From contig JAUJYZ010000157.1 in NCBI GenBank assembly GCA_033675265.1, positions 105,001-169,000 on the forward strand: a stretch of DNA of 64,000 bases, given 5' to 3'. How positions within the stretch are numbered: the stretch's first letter is position 1; the number at the start of each line of letters is the position of its first letter. This document shows positions 33,223 to 45,318 of the stretch, piece after piece. The notes below the pieces were generated by a model. It worked only from the letters and a program-made list of their open reading frames with translations, was not told where the DNA came from and searched no databases. The DNA is from Actinostola sp. cb2023. Taxonomy: Eukaryota; Cnidaria; Anthozoa; Actiniaria; Actinostolidae. A program made the translations under genes and the position numbers.

Positions 33223-34533
33223 ACTCGGGCACTTCCGAAGGAAGCCCGAGTTATAAAATGCGTTTTTCGGTAGTCGTCGTCGTCGTAGTCCGGTCAAAGA
33301 ATGACGAAAGTATGCGACGTATTTAATCGTATCGAGTTTCAAGATTACTCAGCAGATAAGAAAAAAACAAACGACACACAGGACTCAAGTAGATTTGAAT
33401 CTTAGTTTTGAAAGCAGCTGTAGATCTTCAAGCTATTAAAGGTCAGGATTCTAGTTCATCGTTCAATGACTAGAAGTGGTAGAAGGACTAGAAGCTCGCT
33501 TAAAATATATTTAACAAAAACAAACGTGCGGGCGTTATCAGAACCATCTGACCTATGCAACCTCACGACGTATCATGTACATACTCACCCGACACATGGT
33601 CTCCCTCGTCACTCAACTGTCACTGATTGTCATGACGTTAGAGAAATGATATTGTCAAGAACTCGCTATGTCAGATACTGAGATATTGCTAAGTCATCGT
33701 ATTCGACGACTAGAAGTGAAAGAAGCAGTTGACCTATGCAGAAGAGAAATTATGTTGTATCCAAGGCAAGCCATCCATCAGTTCCTCTTAAATACGCTCT
33801 CACATACAAACGCATACGCCGATTCGTGTGGGCCCACTCTAAAAGATGTTGAGCGTTTTCGACAGGGCCTTTACATGAACTCATCAAAAGCAAATCAATT
33901 GAACTCAAAGCACGCGCCGTGAAAAACCGTTTAAAAAGTATCCGGCAATAAAACGAAACACATTTCTCAGATATATAATGATGGATGTTTATTCGATTCG
34001 ACGTTTGAAAAATTCAGAAGGAAAAGAAATCGTAGAAATCATACTTCAAAACTTCATCAATTAAAGCAAAGCTAAACAAGCTCAATGTCCGAAATTTGGG
34101 GTCATGCCAAAGTTGTTTTAATAGCCTATTTATATACTTGCACAATACAAAAGCGCATTAATTTTAGAACCGCGGCACAGCGCTATTTAAAGCAGAATTT
34201 CCACGCTGAAAACAAGTCAGTGAACGGCAAAAATACAATCGAAATCAAAACGTCATTAGATTTCAGGGATCTGTTACAGAAGAAGACGCTGAATGAGCGT
34301 ATAGTCGGGTATTTAATATGACAATGATAGTTGCGTGACGAGAGAGATTATTTGTATCGATGAGTATCGATAAAGATCTCCGATTGTTCGAGGTACATAT
34401 ATCGTACGTTTTTAAACGTACTTGAGGTCACTTGAGGTTGCATATTCATGGCGCCAGTCATTGTCAGGTCCCTCCTCACGCAACTGACATTGTCCTTGTC
34501 ATAAGCCCGAGTGTACGCTCATTGAGCGTCTTG
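33223..34533 (+). mobile_element. R1 element, 1311 bp, ends defined by an empty site
   Basis: Begins ACTCGGGC, forming a hairpin with GCCCGAGT 13 bases on, and ends with GCCCGAGT, then the palindromic ACGCTCATTGAGCGT and CTTG. The paralogous site near 35626 reads straight through with a single TT, while here TT stands on both sides (33221-33222 and 34534-34535). It holds two short frames (33668-33922 and 34085-34321) also seen in other copies. It has no recognisable transposase, so it is non-autonomous. The ends share the 8-mer ACTCGGGC in inverse orientation but otherwise differ, which suggests a Helitron-like or unusual TIR element. The superfamily is unproven. Confidence 0.75.
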
Positions 34534-34535
34534 TT

Positions 34536-35404
34536 CAACAATAATTAGGTACGGCACATGACATGTTCGACGTTTGACCCTAGCCTAAGAGCTTTCGCGA
34601 GGGATGCTCGATGTTAAGAGGCTGTCTCCCTAAAAACCGCCCACTCAATTTCGCGCCAAAAATAAATTTTCCTGAAACTCTAGCGACTGAAAGACTTAAT
34701 CAAGGTTAGTACTAAAACAGGTTTGGTTTGGTTCAAAATGATTTTATGGCGGCGTTAGAAACCGCCAAACATTTTGACCAGCCAGGGTCCAGTAGCGACG
34801 TCTCAAAACTTGAAATTAGGCATTATTCGAGGCGCTGTAGAAACTTCAATTCGCATCATCCAGCAATGAATTTTATGTCAAATTGCTCACATATCTTTTT
34901 ATTTTTCTACTGAATGAGCTTTAAAATCTTTCCACAATTTAACCGTTCAAGCAAAAACAAGCATATTGTGACCCCTAATAATCACCGCGGTACGAGGGCT
35001 CGAAATAACCTCGATTTAGCCGCTGATTTCGCGAAAGTGGCACTTATCTTGCAACTCTATCCTATGCAACCAAAAAGTACAGTCCTTTATTGATACAAAT
35101 ATGTAAAAACCTGTGTACGTTTTCAATATTTCAAAAGTTGTGGCCGTTTCTATAAGCACACATAAGCACGCAACATTTTGTGGTTTTCTACTAGGTGCAA
35201 AATCGAACTCTCTTTATTGAAAATAGGGCTTACCTTGCTTCCCAGCTCAAGCTTATTTCCTTATTCACCCATATTTGAATCCTTCAGATGCTTGAATTCA
35301 CAAATAAATCCTGTTAGAAGGTAGGCATTCCATTCGTAACTTGAAGACGGCCACTGTTGAATTCCTGTCAGCGAGCCAGAACTCGAAATCAAACGCCGAA
35401 CTTA
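34536..35404. other. Right flank of the R1 insertion and spacer
   Basis: 34536 to about 34612 matches 35628-35705, with a 3-bp indel. The rest shows no gene, RNA or repeat that I recognise. Confidence 0.5.
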
Positions 35405-35705
35405 ATTCGGTCGAATTAATGAAAGTATAGTTGAGAATGCGCAGAAGAACTTACTGGAGAATTGTGAGAACATTTTAATAGTTCAGCCCATTGGAAGAGC
35501 GCCGTCTGACTTAGCTCTAATGTCGCATAGTGCGACAGGCCCTGTCGGGTTTTATTATAGCTTTCGAACCAAATAGAATCTGCCGCACCAAACTGAGTCA
35601 GACGCCGCTCTTTTGTAGAACTTAATTCAACAATTAGGTACGGCACATGACAGGTTCGACGTTTGAGCCTAGCCTAAGAGCTTTCGCGAGGGATGTTCGA
35701 CGTTA
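35405..35705. repeat. Paralogous empty site of the R1 insertion
   Basis: Left-flank homology runs to CTTAATT at 35627 and continues directly into CAACAATTAGGTACGG, the right-flank sequence found after the R1 element at 34536. This shows the pre-insertion state. Confidence 0.85.
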
Positions 35706-35776
35706 AATGTCCCTCGTGGGACATTGAAAACCGAGGTATTCGGCAACAATATCGATATTTCATTTCTAGAACGGAC

Positions 35777-36484
35777 ATGTCACGGACACGGCACGGACAC
35801 GGCACGGACACGGCACGGACACGGCACGGACACGGCACGGACACGGACACGGGCACGGACACGGCACGGACACGGACACGGACACGGACACGGCACGGAC
35901 ACGGCACGGACACGGCACGGACACGGCACGGACACGGCACGGACACGGCACGGACACGGCACGGACACGGCACGGACACGGCACGGACACGGCACGGACA
36001 CGGCACGGACACGGCACGGACACGGCACGGACACGGCACGGACACGGCACGGACACGGCACGGACACGGACACGGACACGGACACGGACACGGACACGGA
36101 CACGGACACACGGACACGGACACGGACACGGACACGGACACGGACACGGACACGGACACGGACACGGACACGGACACGGACACGGACACGGACACGGACA
36201 CGGACACGGGACACGGACACGGACACGGACACGGACACGGACACGGACACGGACACGGACACGGACACGGACACGGACACGGACACGGACACGGACACGG
36301 ACACGGACACGGACACGGACACGGACACGGACACGGACACGGACACGGACACGGACACGGACACGGCACGGACACGGCACGGACACGGCACGGACACGGC
36401 ACGGACACGGCACGGACACGGCACGGACACGGCACGGACACGGCACGGACACGCCACGGACACGGCACGGACACGGCACGGCAC
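35777..36484. repeat. GGACAC-based minisatellite
   Basis: The outer blocks (about 35777-36063 and 36363-36484) are mostly an 11-bp unit, GGACACGGCAC. The core (about 36064-36366) is the 6-bp unit GGACAC with two single-unit length variants. No unit contains a stop in several frames, so long Arg/Thr/His/Asp or Pro/Cys/Val frames appear on both strands. These are artefacts. Confidence 0.95.
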
Positions 36485-36640
36485 AACTTCTGCTGTCGCG
36501 GGTACGTGACGTGGTACTAACATGATCTGACTAGAAAAGAAGATAACGCTTGACGACCTGACGTCATTAGCCTCGATATGATGTAAAAAGGCCCGCAGTC
36601 GGGCAGACCTGCAGCTCTTAGAAGATCTATGCCAATAGCT

Positions 36641-36773
36641 GATATTGAAGTTACACTCCAATGACTCTGAACAAAGGTTAAAAGTCGAGGCTATCGGGTC
36701 AGTACAAAAACTTGACCCGATAGCCTCGACTTGAAACCGTTGTTCAGAGTCATTGGAGTGTAACTTCAATATC
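36641..36773. repeat. Long hairpin, 61-bp arms with 11-base loop
   Basis: 36641-36701 is inverse to 36713-36773 with about three mismatches. The transcript of either strand would fold into a near-perfect stem. It could be a small foldback element or a hairpin RNA precursor. No target duplication was identified. Confidence 0.85.
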
Positions 36774-38723
36774 ATATATTGGGTCAATACTATCTATCTA
36801 TAACTATTAGAGTAAAACAATAGAAACAAAACAATAGAACGAGTAGACAATAGTAAATAATGATTCTATTGTTTGTATATTATCCAATCATAACAGCTCT
36901 TCTGAGCAGCTGCGTGTCACCTCCCGCAGTCGCCTTGTTCAGTTGTTGTGCGTTCGCGCTCTAACTCAAGTCACCGTCAAGTTCAGTTGTTGACATATCA
37001 GATTAAAAATCGAAAACATAACCAAAAACGGGCCATAGCACAAATTTATACTACAAATAATAATAATAACAAGCTAAATCAGTACGCTAACAATAATGCA
37101 CATCTTTACTTTTGTAGACTTGAGAAGTAGCAAAAGTCGTGTACGAGTATCCTGCCAGAAAACGTTGAATCTAATGTATAGATCTACTTTTGTAGAACAG
37201 GAGGGAATTTTGTGTGCGCATGCGTCGCCACAGTCAGATGAATACAAGATGTACACGAGACAAGTTGTTTGGTTCCAATGTTTACAGTTTTTGCGAACGT
37301 ATTACGAGAATTGTATGTACTGAACAAGCAGAAATGAATTCTTAATGCTATCTTTGTGCCTTAAAGTTATTTCATTGATCGAAATATTAGAATATTATGC
37401 CTTTATTTGATATCAAATTCCTGTTCTTTTGCTGTGCTAAATACTCTATTTTGGACAACATGGCGGTCAGCTGACATGGAGTAAGCAGTTTGTCGACGTT
37501 GCAAGCTCAGTCGCGAAGAAGATTTAAGGAAAAGTAAATACATTTAGTCAATTCTTATACATATAGAATGCATATTATTATATTTTAGCCTTCATCAACA
37601 CCAAATTAAATCAACTTCAAATAAACGAAGGTAAACTTGGGTATGATGTCTGGAATACTCAATTATCCCAATCTTCAAAGCTAGTTATCTCGAAATTGAG
37701 CCGAAATCTCCACAATTTCCACTACATAATTCATTAAAGTCATGTTTCCTGTTTTGAAAAATTCCAGTAACTTCTCTGGGAAAATTCGCTCGGTCCAAGA
37801 TTTTCGACAATTTCTTCATTATGGTATTCGTTTTATGGTAGGACCTCTTCTGTCAGAGTTCCAATGTTCTTGTAATGTTCCCATCCGAGGTCATATTTTT
37901 AGATATTATGCTGAGATCGGTCAAAGTGTAAACATTTTATTGAAGTGTAAAGTTTGCTTAAATTTCATTACTCAAAAATATACATTTTTTGCACTTGAAA
38001 TCCAGCCCAAATCTCCACAAAATTTTTACCATTTCATAGAACTATGTACCATATGCTTTCAGTATGCATTATTGAGATTGTTGGAAAAATTCGCCAGAAG
38101 AGATAAAATTACAGTTTTTTATGATAACAACAAAAATATTTTCATGGAAAGGTCGGGGAAGACATCTAAATTGTTTTCAAATTCGACGAAACTTTGTACA
38201 GGTATAGTAAATAAATACCACAAGACACCAGGACAGTTTCAAGACTGTTATTACAGTATTTATAGAAAAAACAAATAAAGATATAATCCACAAAATCCCA
38301 GCTTGGGCTTCCTGTGACGGTCAATATCAAACAAAATACGAATTTTGTGAATAGCCAGTGTGCAGTGAAAAGCCATAATTAAATTGACATTTGACTATAT
38401 ACTAAACCTTTTTGTCGAACTCTGATGATCAAAATAGCAACATGATAAAATATAGCGTTATTATTTTTTGCTTCCGAAATTACGCTTTTATGGTCCAGCG
38501 GTTAAGCGCATGCTCATGCAAATTTTCCTCCTGTTCTTTTGTAGTATTTTTGGAAGAATACGAAATAATGAAATTCTATTGTTTTTGATTCGCTATCTGA
38601 TTGGTTAACGATTGAACTTGACGTGACCTGGGTTGAACGCTGTCTGGCTGAATATCGTCGAGAATCGAGCTGAGAATGGCTAGTTTCCGCTTTCAGTATC
38701 CCTTGGAGTAGCTATAGCACGAA
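36774..38723. other. AT-rich spacer upstream of DED-like exon, no gene supported
   Basis: Contains short open frames with no recognisable domain. Around 38600-38723 a GC-richer stretch precedes the exon and could be its promoter and 5' untranslated region. Confidence 0.4.
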
Positions 38724-39024
38724 ATGCCTACCTACAGGAGAGCAAATTTATTGTATAATGATTTACGTTACCAATCTATTCATTATCTAGAAGACTTTAT
38801 CAACGAAGATGCAACGAGATTATCAAGACTGAAGGGCTTGTTTCGAGGTGAACTTCCTGTTGCAACTCTTGAAGGAATCCAAACAGTTGATCAACTATGG
38901 ACTGCGTTGGAAGAACATGGGGAATTGAAACGCCAAGATGTAACCATCATAAAGTGGGTTGCTGAAGCACTACAACTGAATGACTTAGAGGAAAGAGTTG
39001 ACGATTACGAATCGAAGACAAACG
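38724..39024 (+). CDS. First coding exon with a death-effector-domain-like fold
   Basis: From ATG (context CGAAATGC) the frame encodes about 100 residues and ends at a good donor, AACG/GTAAGAAC (intron from 39025, phase 1). The hydrophobic pattern resembles one death effector domain: RANLLYNDLRY and YLEDFI, then LKGLFRGELPVATLEGIQTV, LWTALEEHGEL, and IIKWVAEALQLNDLEERVDDYE split over the last two helices. Such domains mediate homotypic contacts in apoptosis and innate immune signalling (FADD and caspase-8 type adaptors). No further exon is visible before the repeats begin at 39530. This may be an intact gene with a long intron, or an orphan exon. It is the only likely host gene exon I see. 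Confidence 0.55.
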
Positions 39025-39529
39025 GTAAGAACTCATTTGCTGCATCACTAACTATATCCTTTGTTATGCTGGCTTACATGTAGTACATCTCTCTTTGAAT
39101 AAGTACCAAAGGTACCAAATTACAGTTAGAAAATTATATCCGATAGAATAAATGTGTGTATAACTGTCATAACTCGGCTGTAGATTATTACTTTAGTGAC
39201 TTTCCTCAGAGTGAGAATCGAAGATTGGATGTTGGTTTCCCTGTGTTTACAATCTCACTGATGGACTTTCTTATGTACATTGGTTCTATTTTCCCTCCTA
39301 GCTTATATAGCTAGAATTATTAATTGTTTATGAACAATTGTGGTGTGTTTGGTTATCAATTCAACTTCGTTTTACTGTGATTTTCTTGGCACGGTGAGTT
39401 TTGTAGCCTGCTTTTTGATGCTCGCGCCACGGGGTGGATTCACGCTTCTCTTTCGGTGGCGAAGCAGCGACTGCCTTTCTCAGACTACATTTATGTAGGA
39501 GTTTTGAGGTCGTTTATTATATTATTATT
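39025..39529 (+). other. Intron or downstream spacer of the DED-like exon
   Basis: No second exon or RNA was recognised in this stretch. Confidence 0.4.
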
Positions 39530-39794
39530 ACTCGGGCCCTTCCGAAGGAAGCCCGAGTTAGAAAATACACTTAGTTTTTTCATGGTGAAGGAATGACAAA
39601 AAAATGCGAAGAATGCGATGTATTTGATCCTATCGAGTTTCAAGATTTCTCATCATAGATCTTCAAGCTATTAAGTTCAGGATTGTAGTTGATCATTCCA
39701 CGATGAAGCTAAGGCGCGTTTGCTTTTGTTATAAATGAAACGACATCTTTCAGAGTGGGCCCACACGAATAGCCGTATGCTTTTGTCTGTGAAA
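39530..39794 (+). repeat. R1 5'-end fragment
   Basis: Starts with the ACTCGGGC hairpin in plus orientation and follows the R1 5' region for about 260 bp. It abuts the 3' end of a minus-strand copy at 39795, giving two R1 copies tail to tail. Confidence 0.75.
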
Positions 39795-41322
39795 CAAGAC
39801 GCTCAATGAGCGTTCACTCGGGCATTGTGAAAAGGAAAATGTCAGTTGCCCGAGGAAGTACTTGAAAATGAATGCCAGTTGGTTGAAGAAAAATCATATT
39901 TATATCTATTTTTTGGTGTGCATAGATAACAAGAACATTCTCAGTTGCGTGAGAAGGGAGCTGACAGTGATTGACAGTTGCGTCAAGAAAGAGAATATGT
40001 ATATATGTTTCGGCGAGCATCTTTGAATCGTACTTCCGTATGCTCGGCTTTATACATAGAGCGGAACCGTTTTTGGAGACCATGAATATGCATGATTTTT
40101 GCACTTGTTCCCAGGATTGACTTCATTTTCGCCTCAGATTTGCCGTGTTCTTCTTGATGCCATTTCAAAGTTGTTTTCTCACCTTTGGATTTGTCCATTT
40201 TGGAATCACACTTCTGAATCAGTACATCTGGCTTCAAGTTGTGGTATACATGCTTGGCTAGGCAGTACTCAGTTGAGTTCACATTTAAGTCAACATTAGA
40301 GTTCATTTGTATTATAGTTCTTGAGTTCATTTGATTTGCTTTTGAGCTTGAGTTCAATTGATTACCTTTGGACTTTGAGTTCAATTAATTTCCTTTTGAT
40401 GAGTTCATGTAAAGGCCCTTTCGAAAACGCTCAACATCTTTTAGAGTGGGCCCACACGAATCGGCGTATGCGTTTGTATGTGAGAGCGTATTTAAGAGGA
40501 ACGGATGAATGGCTTGCCTTGAATACAACATAATTTCACTTCTGCACAAGCCAACTGCTTCTTTCAATTCTAGTCTTCGAATACGATGACTTAGCAATAT
40601 CTCAGTATCTGCCCTGAGCGAACAATAACTATTTGACACGTTTGTGACGATATCAATATGCAACCTCAAGTGACCTCAAGTACGTTAAATATGTAATACA
40701 GACATACCTACACGAATCTTTATGATTCATCGACATAAATTGTTTCTCGTCACGCAACTCTCATTGTCATATTAAATACCCGACTATACGCTCATTGAGC
40801 GTCTTCTTCTTCAACAGATCCCTAATCTCTAATGACGTTTTGATTTTGATTGTATTTTTGCCGTTCACTGACTTGTTTTCAGCGTGGAAATTCTGCTTTA
40901 AATAGCGCTGTGCCGCGGTTCTAAAATTAATGCGCTTTTGTATTGTGCAAGTATATAAATAGGCTATTAAAACAACTTTGGCATGACCCCAAATTTCGGA
41001 CATTGAGCTTGTTTAGCTTTGAGCTTTGCTTTAATTGATGAAGTTTTGAAGTATGATTTCTACGATTTCTCTTCATTCTGAATTTTTCAAACGTCGAATC
41101 GAATAAACATCCATCATTATATATCTGAGAAATGTGTTTCGTTTTATTGCCGGATACTTTTTAAATGGTTTTTCACGGCGCGTGACGACAGTCAGGCAGC
41201 AAGCAAAGCGATAATCTACTTGAGTCCTGTTTCTCCTTCATCTTTTCAAATCTGCGGAGTAATCTTGAAACTCCGGATACGATTAAATACGTCGCATACT
41301 CGTCATTTTGGAGCCGAACAAA

Positions 41323-41366
<44 letters not shown>

Positions 41367-41414
41367 CGAAATCCGCATTTTCTAACTCGGGCGGCCTGCG
41401 GCCTGGGCCCGAGT
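39795..41414 (-). mobile_element. R1 element, 1620 bp, minus strand
   Basis: On the minus strand it starts ACTCGGGC (41414), contains (TAG)n at about 41365-41319, the 78-codon frame (41003-40767) and the NS/K-repeat frame (40669 to about 39983, with one stop), and ends ACGCTCATTGAGCGTCTTG at 39795. The hairpin loop at its start differs from the other copies (AGGCCGCAGGCC type). TT stands outside both ends. Confidence 0.75.
39983..40669 (-). pseudogene. R1 NS/K-repeat frame, interrupted
   Basis: Two consecutive frames (40669-40385 and 40384-39983) are one reading frame split by a stop at 40385-40387. They correspond to the uninterrupted 46160-46792 frame. Features are an Arg/Glu-rich helix (LLSHRIRRLE), then SCGPTLKDVERFR, tandem xxGNQ/xxANQ-MNS units, and NVNSTEYCLAKHVYHNLKP. 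The function is unknown. Confidence 0.4.
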
Positions 41415-41693
41415 AATGAGCCTGTTTAAAGCCCGTGTTTTATCGGCTGTTCTATAACGCCTTTCCACGAACTCGAACTCATATCCAAAAATGAATTGAA
41501 AAGCAAATGAACATGACCTCGCTATGCGATGTTTGTTGCTTAATTGTAATATTACGTGTACAGTTATGTCCTTGAGTATTTATAATTAAACTCACGACCA
41601 GCGATGTAGCAACATCTATTGACAGAAAGCTATATGTACAGAAGTCATGCAAACAATCGAACCAGTCGAGTTATTTTCAGTAACTCACGATGG
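41415..41693. other. Spacer between R1 copies
   Basis: No gene seen. GACAGAAAGCTATATGTACA here recurs at about 42021. Confidence 0.4.
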
Positions 41694-42341
41694 ATGTTTA
41701 TTTTATTCCACGTTTGAAAAATTCGTGTTCTTTTCAGTAAGATGACAGTTGTAAAGTGATCCTTATCTGAGTCATACATCTATTAGGCGACCTAATTTTA
41801 GAACCGTTGATTTAAAACCGAATTTCCACGCTCAAAACAGGTCAGTGAACGGCAAAAATACAATCGAAATCAAAACGTCCTTAGATTTTAGGGATCTATT
41901 ACAGAAGAAGACGCTCAATGACGAAGGAGAATTGTGTCTGACTCATAGATAAAGATCTCCGCGGACTCTTGTTATAATTAAACTCACGACCAACGCCGGT
42001 CATGTATAACTCCATCTATTGACAGAAAGCTATATGTACAGAAGTCATGCAAACAGTCGAGCCAGTCGAGTTATTTTCAGTAACTCATGATGGATGTTTA
42101 TTTTATTCCACGTTTGAAAAATTCAGAAGGAAAAGGAATCGTAAAAATCGTACTTCAAAACTACATCAAAGCATTTAAGGAAAGCAAGGTCAATAGTTCG
42201 TAAATCGAGATCGTATAGCCCTTCATCTGGCAGACATATAGTCTCCCTCGTCACGCAACTGTCAGTCATTGTCAGGTCTCTCCTCACGCAACTGACATTG
42301 TCCTTTTCATAAGCCCGAGTGTACGCTCATTGAGCGTCTTG
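41694..42341 (+). repeat. R1 copy, rearranged, with intact 3' end
   Basis: Contains two starts of the same segment (GATGGATGTTTATTTTATTC near 41691 and 42089) and ends ACGCTCATTGAGCGTCTTG at 42341. It is followed by (TTA)n at about 42344-42480. It appears internally duplicated and deleted. Confidence 0.7.
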
Positions 42342-42386
42342 TTATTATTATTATATTATTATTATTATTATTATTATAATATAATA

Positions 42387-42454
<68 letters not shown>

Positions 42455-42480
42455 TATTATTATTATTATTATTATTATTG

Positions 42481-42994
42481 TACTGTAGTTCATTTTTAAC
42501 GCGTGGATATATATATGACCCGTATAATCACAGAAGGACTAATTTTAAAATGGCTATATCTCGCTCAATTCTCGTCCAAATCGCTTCAAATCTTCACAGG
42601 CAATAAAGGAATGATTGATAAAGATACAGACGACTTTATAGAGGATTTTAACTTTATTATCTTATTGATTTTATTGACATTATCCACATACATTCTCTTA
42701 TAATAATGTACTGATACACAGCTTGGGCTAGCTACCTGTGCATAATGTAAGTCTATACCCAAGTCAATGAGTTCATGTGCTCTATTATGGCGTTGCGTTA
42801 TGGACAAAAATATGAATGTCCAATAAACAAAAACTTTGGTAAAATATAAATTGATTGTTCAAAATAAAGAACCAAGTTCCCCCAAAGTACTTCGAGTCTC
42901 TTGTACACGCAGACCTTGCCCAATTTCCATGCCGTTGCAGATCCAATACAAAGGAAATTCGATGGCCGGACAAAAACGTGAAAATTGCACTTTT
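42481..42994. other. Spacer, no gene seen
   Basis: Short open frames only. No domain, RNA gene or repeat could be named. Confidence 0.4.
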
Positions 42995-44727
42995 AAAGTG
43001 TCATTGTCTGAGAAAACCGGGCAGAGTTGAAAGATGGGGGTCGGCCGATTTCTTTCAAATTGCTATCATTTATTACCTATAGGAATAGATTAAGAATGGT
43101 CGTATTTAAAGTTTGGTTCAGGCTTTTGCTCGAAAGTTGACCACCCCCCCCCCCCCTTGTTTTGCATCAAAATCGCCCTGAAAGACGCTAAAATTTCGGG
43201 TCACTTTGGCGCTCTGTAAAACTCATATTACATGATTTTCTATGATACATTTAGTTTGGTTGTGATATTTAGCCTATGTAGAGCTGGGTTACATGCAATA
43301 ATGGCAAATTTTCGAAAAACATCTTATTTTCACTTCGAGTTAAAAGTCAGTTGTCTAAATTTAAGCCATTTTACGGAGGTCCGTTCTTAAAAGTGCGGCA
43401 GTTTATTTTCTTAATTTAGCCATTTTTAACAAGTTTATTCTTTCCTTTCTTGATTTCCAAAAACTCTTACTCGGATATTTTCAACGACTTCGCGTGAGCA
43501 GCCTCCGACTCTTCAAGGTAGTCGGCTCTTTTCCTGTCAAATTTTGTTTGTTTATCATCAATAAGTCGGACTTGGTTCTTCGTATACTGTTTTTTTAACC
43601 GCAAGCCACTCTTTAGTGCTTTACACTCGTTCTCAGTAACACGCGCCCAAAGCTACATTTGTCTCGACGACAAAGTTGACTTTTGGTGGACGTCAATCAA
43701 ACAGTTTTCACGACAATAGACAGAATCGGCTAACGCAATGTTCAGTTATTTAACCTAATTCAAAACCTTTGGGAATAAGAGCTTTTTGTTCCAAACATTT
43801 CCATTTCATTATCATGTCAATGTTCTACTGAAATCGAAATACAACAGAGAAAGAATCGTATTCCCAAAAGGTTTGCAATGGGTCAAAGAATGTAAACAGT
43901 GCGTTAGCCGATTTGGTCTATCACAGCACATCTTCCCGGAGTAGTCAGTAATTCAAGCGGGAGTTTCAAGCCTTTTTCGAATTCGTTTCGATGGCGAGTT
44001 ATAATGTTAAAGCAAGGCATGTCTACAAAAGGTATTGCTATACTTTGCGTGAGCGAAACATTCGTAAAAAAAGTAATTCGAATGTACGAAAACACACTAC
44101 ACAGCCGACGTAAAAGATCCTCCATGCACGGAGAAAGTCCAAGGCACGAACGATTACAGGTAAAGAAAATGCCATTTTCTAAATGTGAACTGCTTCTGTT
44201 TATCTGTCTACATGCAGCTTTGATTGTTCCTCATTTAGCAACCGAAATTCGACTCATTCGCCGGGTGATTGAGGACAATCCGGAACTTTATTTTACGTCA
44301 AATGGATATATGCACATGGAAATGTGCTGTGATTGTCATGGAAACTGTTTGATTGACGTCCACCAAAAGTCAACTTTGTCGTCGAGACAAATCATAGCTT
44401 TGGGCGCGTGTTACTGAGAACGAGTGTAAAAGACCATGATAAAAGGTAAATAGCTTCGTTTCACACATACTAATTAAGTCAATAAACACTCAGTCAGTCA
44501 ATATCATCAGATTGTGTGACAGAAGTGTTTGATCGCGATTTTGCCGGGAAAACAAGGGTTTCAAGCTCTCTCTATGTACAACATATTACAATCCAATCAA
44601 AAGAAATATATGTATTAATACCATTATTAAACATTTGAGAGTTCGTCCGCAAATCATCATTTAGAATCTGTATGTCAACAGCAACACGTACTGAATGAAT
44701 ACTAATTACTTCATTGAACATGGTCAT
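42995..44727. repeat. Left arm of inverted segmental duplication
   Basis: Matches the reverse complement of 49690-52830 by eye over about 900 bp of shared sequence, for example the stretch around 43160-43620 against 51960-52430 and 44440-44727 against 49690-49790 plus 50496-50680. The arms differ mainly by insertions: this one carries 43624-44426, the other carries three. Confidence 0.85.
43624..44426. mobile_element. 803-bp DNA element with long TIRs and TA duplication
   Basis: Arms of about 90 bp begin CACTCGTTCTCAGTAACACG and are mirrored at the right end. TA flanks both sides (43622-43623 and 44427-44428). The other duplication arm (near 51955) has a single TA here and no insertion. This fits a Tc1/mariner-type MITE. 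Its internal 137-codon frame has no recognised domain. Confidence 0.88.
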
Positions 44728-45318
44728 GCAATGACTTTGCAACAATATCGATATTTCTTACAACATTGCCGTGAAATAATCTGCTTCATTATCATTAAGG
44801 TATCAGGGTACCCCTACCGACCGGTATGCATTCAAGTCGCTTTAACACAGAATCCGTCCATTAAAACCCCAATAAAGTATACATTTTCTGAAAGCTAAAT
44901 AAATGGAGATTCCAACTAATGGTCTATTAACAAAAAGTACATACGCGTTTTAAATATAAGTCGAGATCAACGAATTTTCATATAGCGTTGTACGGCGAGG
45001 TCCCAGACAACCGTATTTTATCGGAAATTCAAGATCATTATCTTTATGCACTCTAGAGATATCAATTATCAAAACCGTGTCTCCGTTTATCGATACGTTT
45101 CCCCGTTGCTTTTTTATCTGCCGCGAAACTTTCGGTACGCTAAAAATACATTGTTTTTTACTAATCAGTTAATAACTCATGAAATCACTAAAATATCAAA
45201 AATCGGAGACACGGTTTTGAAGAATGATAATCCGAGATGAAGTCCTAAAAATCTCAGCTGTATCGAATAAAACCCGTTTGTTTAGGAGCTCAAAATAACA
45301 CCCGTATTTTCGTTAATT

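Noticed and set aside
35674..36787. Several 240-335-codon frames on both strands
   Set aside because: Translations of the GGACAC minisatellite. No unit contains a stop, so frames stay open by composition.
37742..38278. 178-codon open frame
   Set aside because: AT-rich, no recognisable domain, no splice or promoter context. Length is within reach of chance in such sequence.
44004..44417. 137-codon frame inside the TA-flanked element
   Set aside because: It extends into the terminal inverted repeat and shows no transposase motif.
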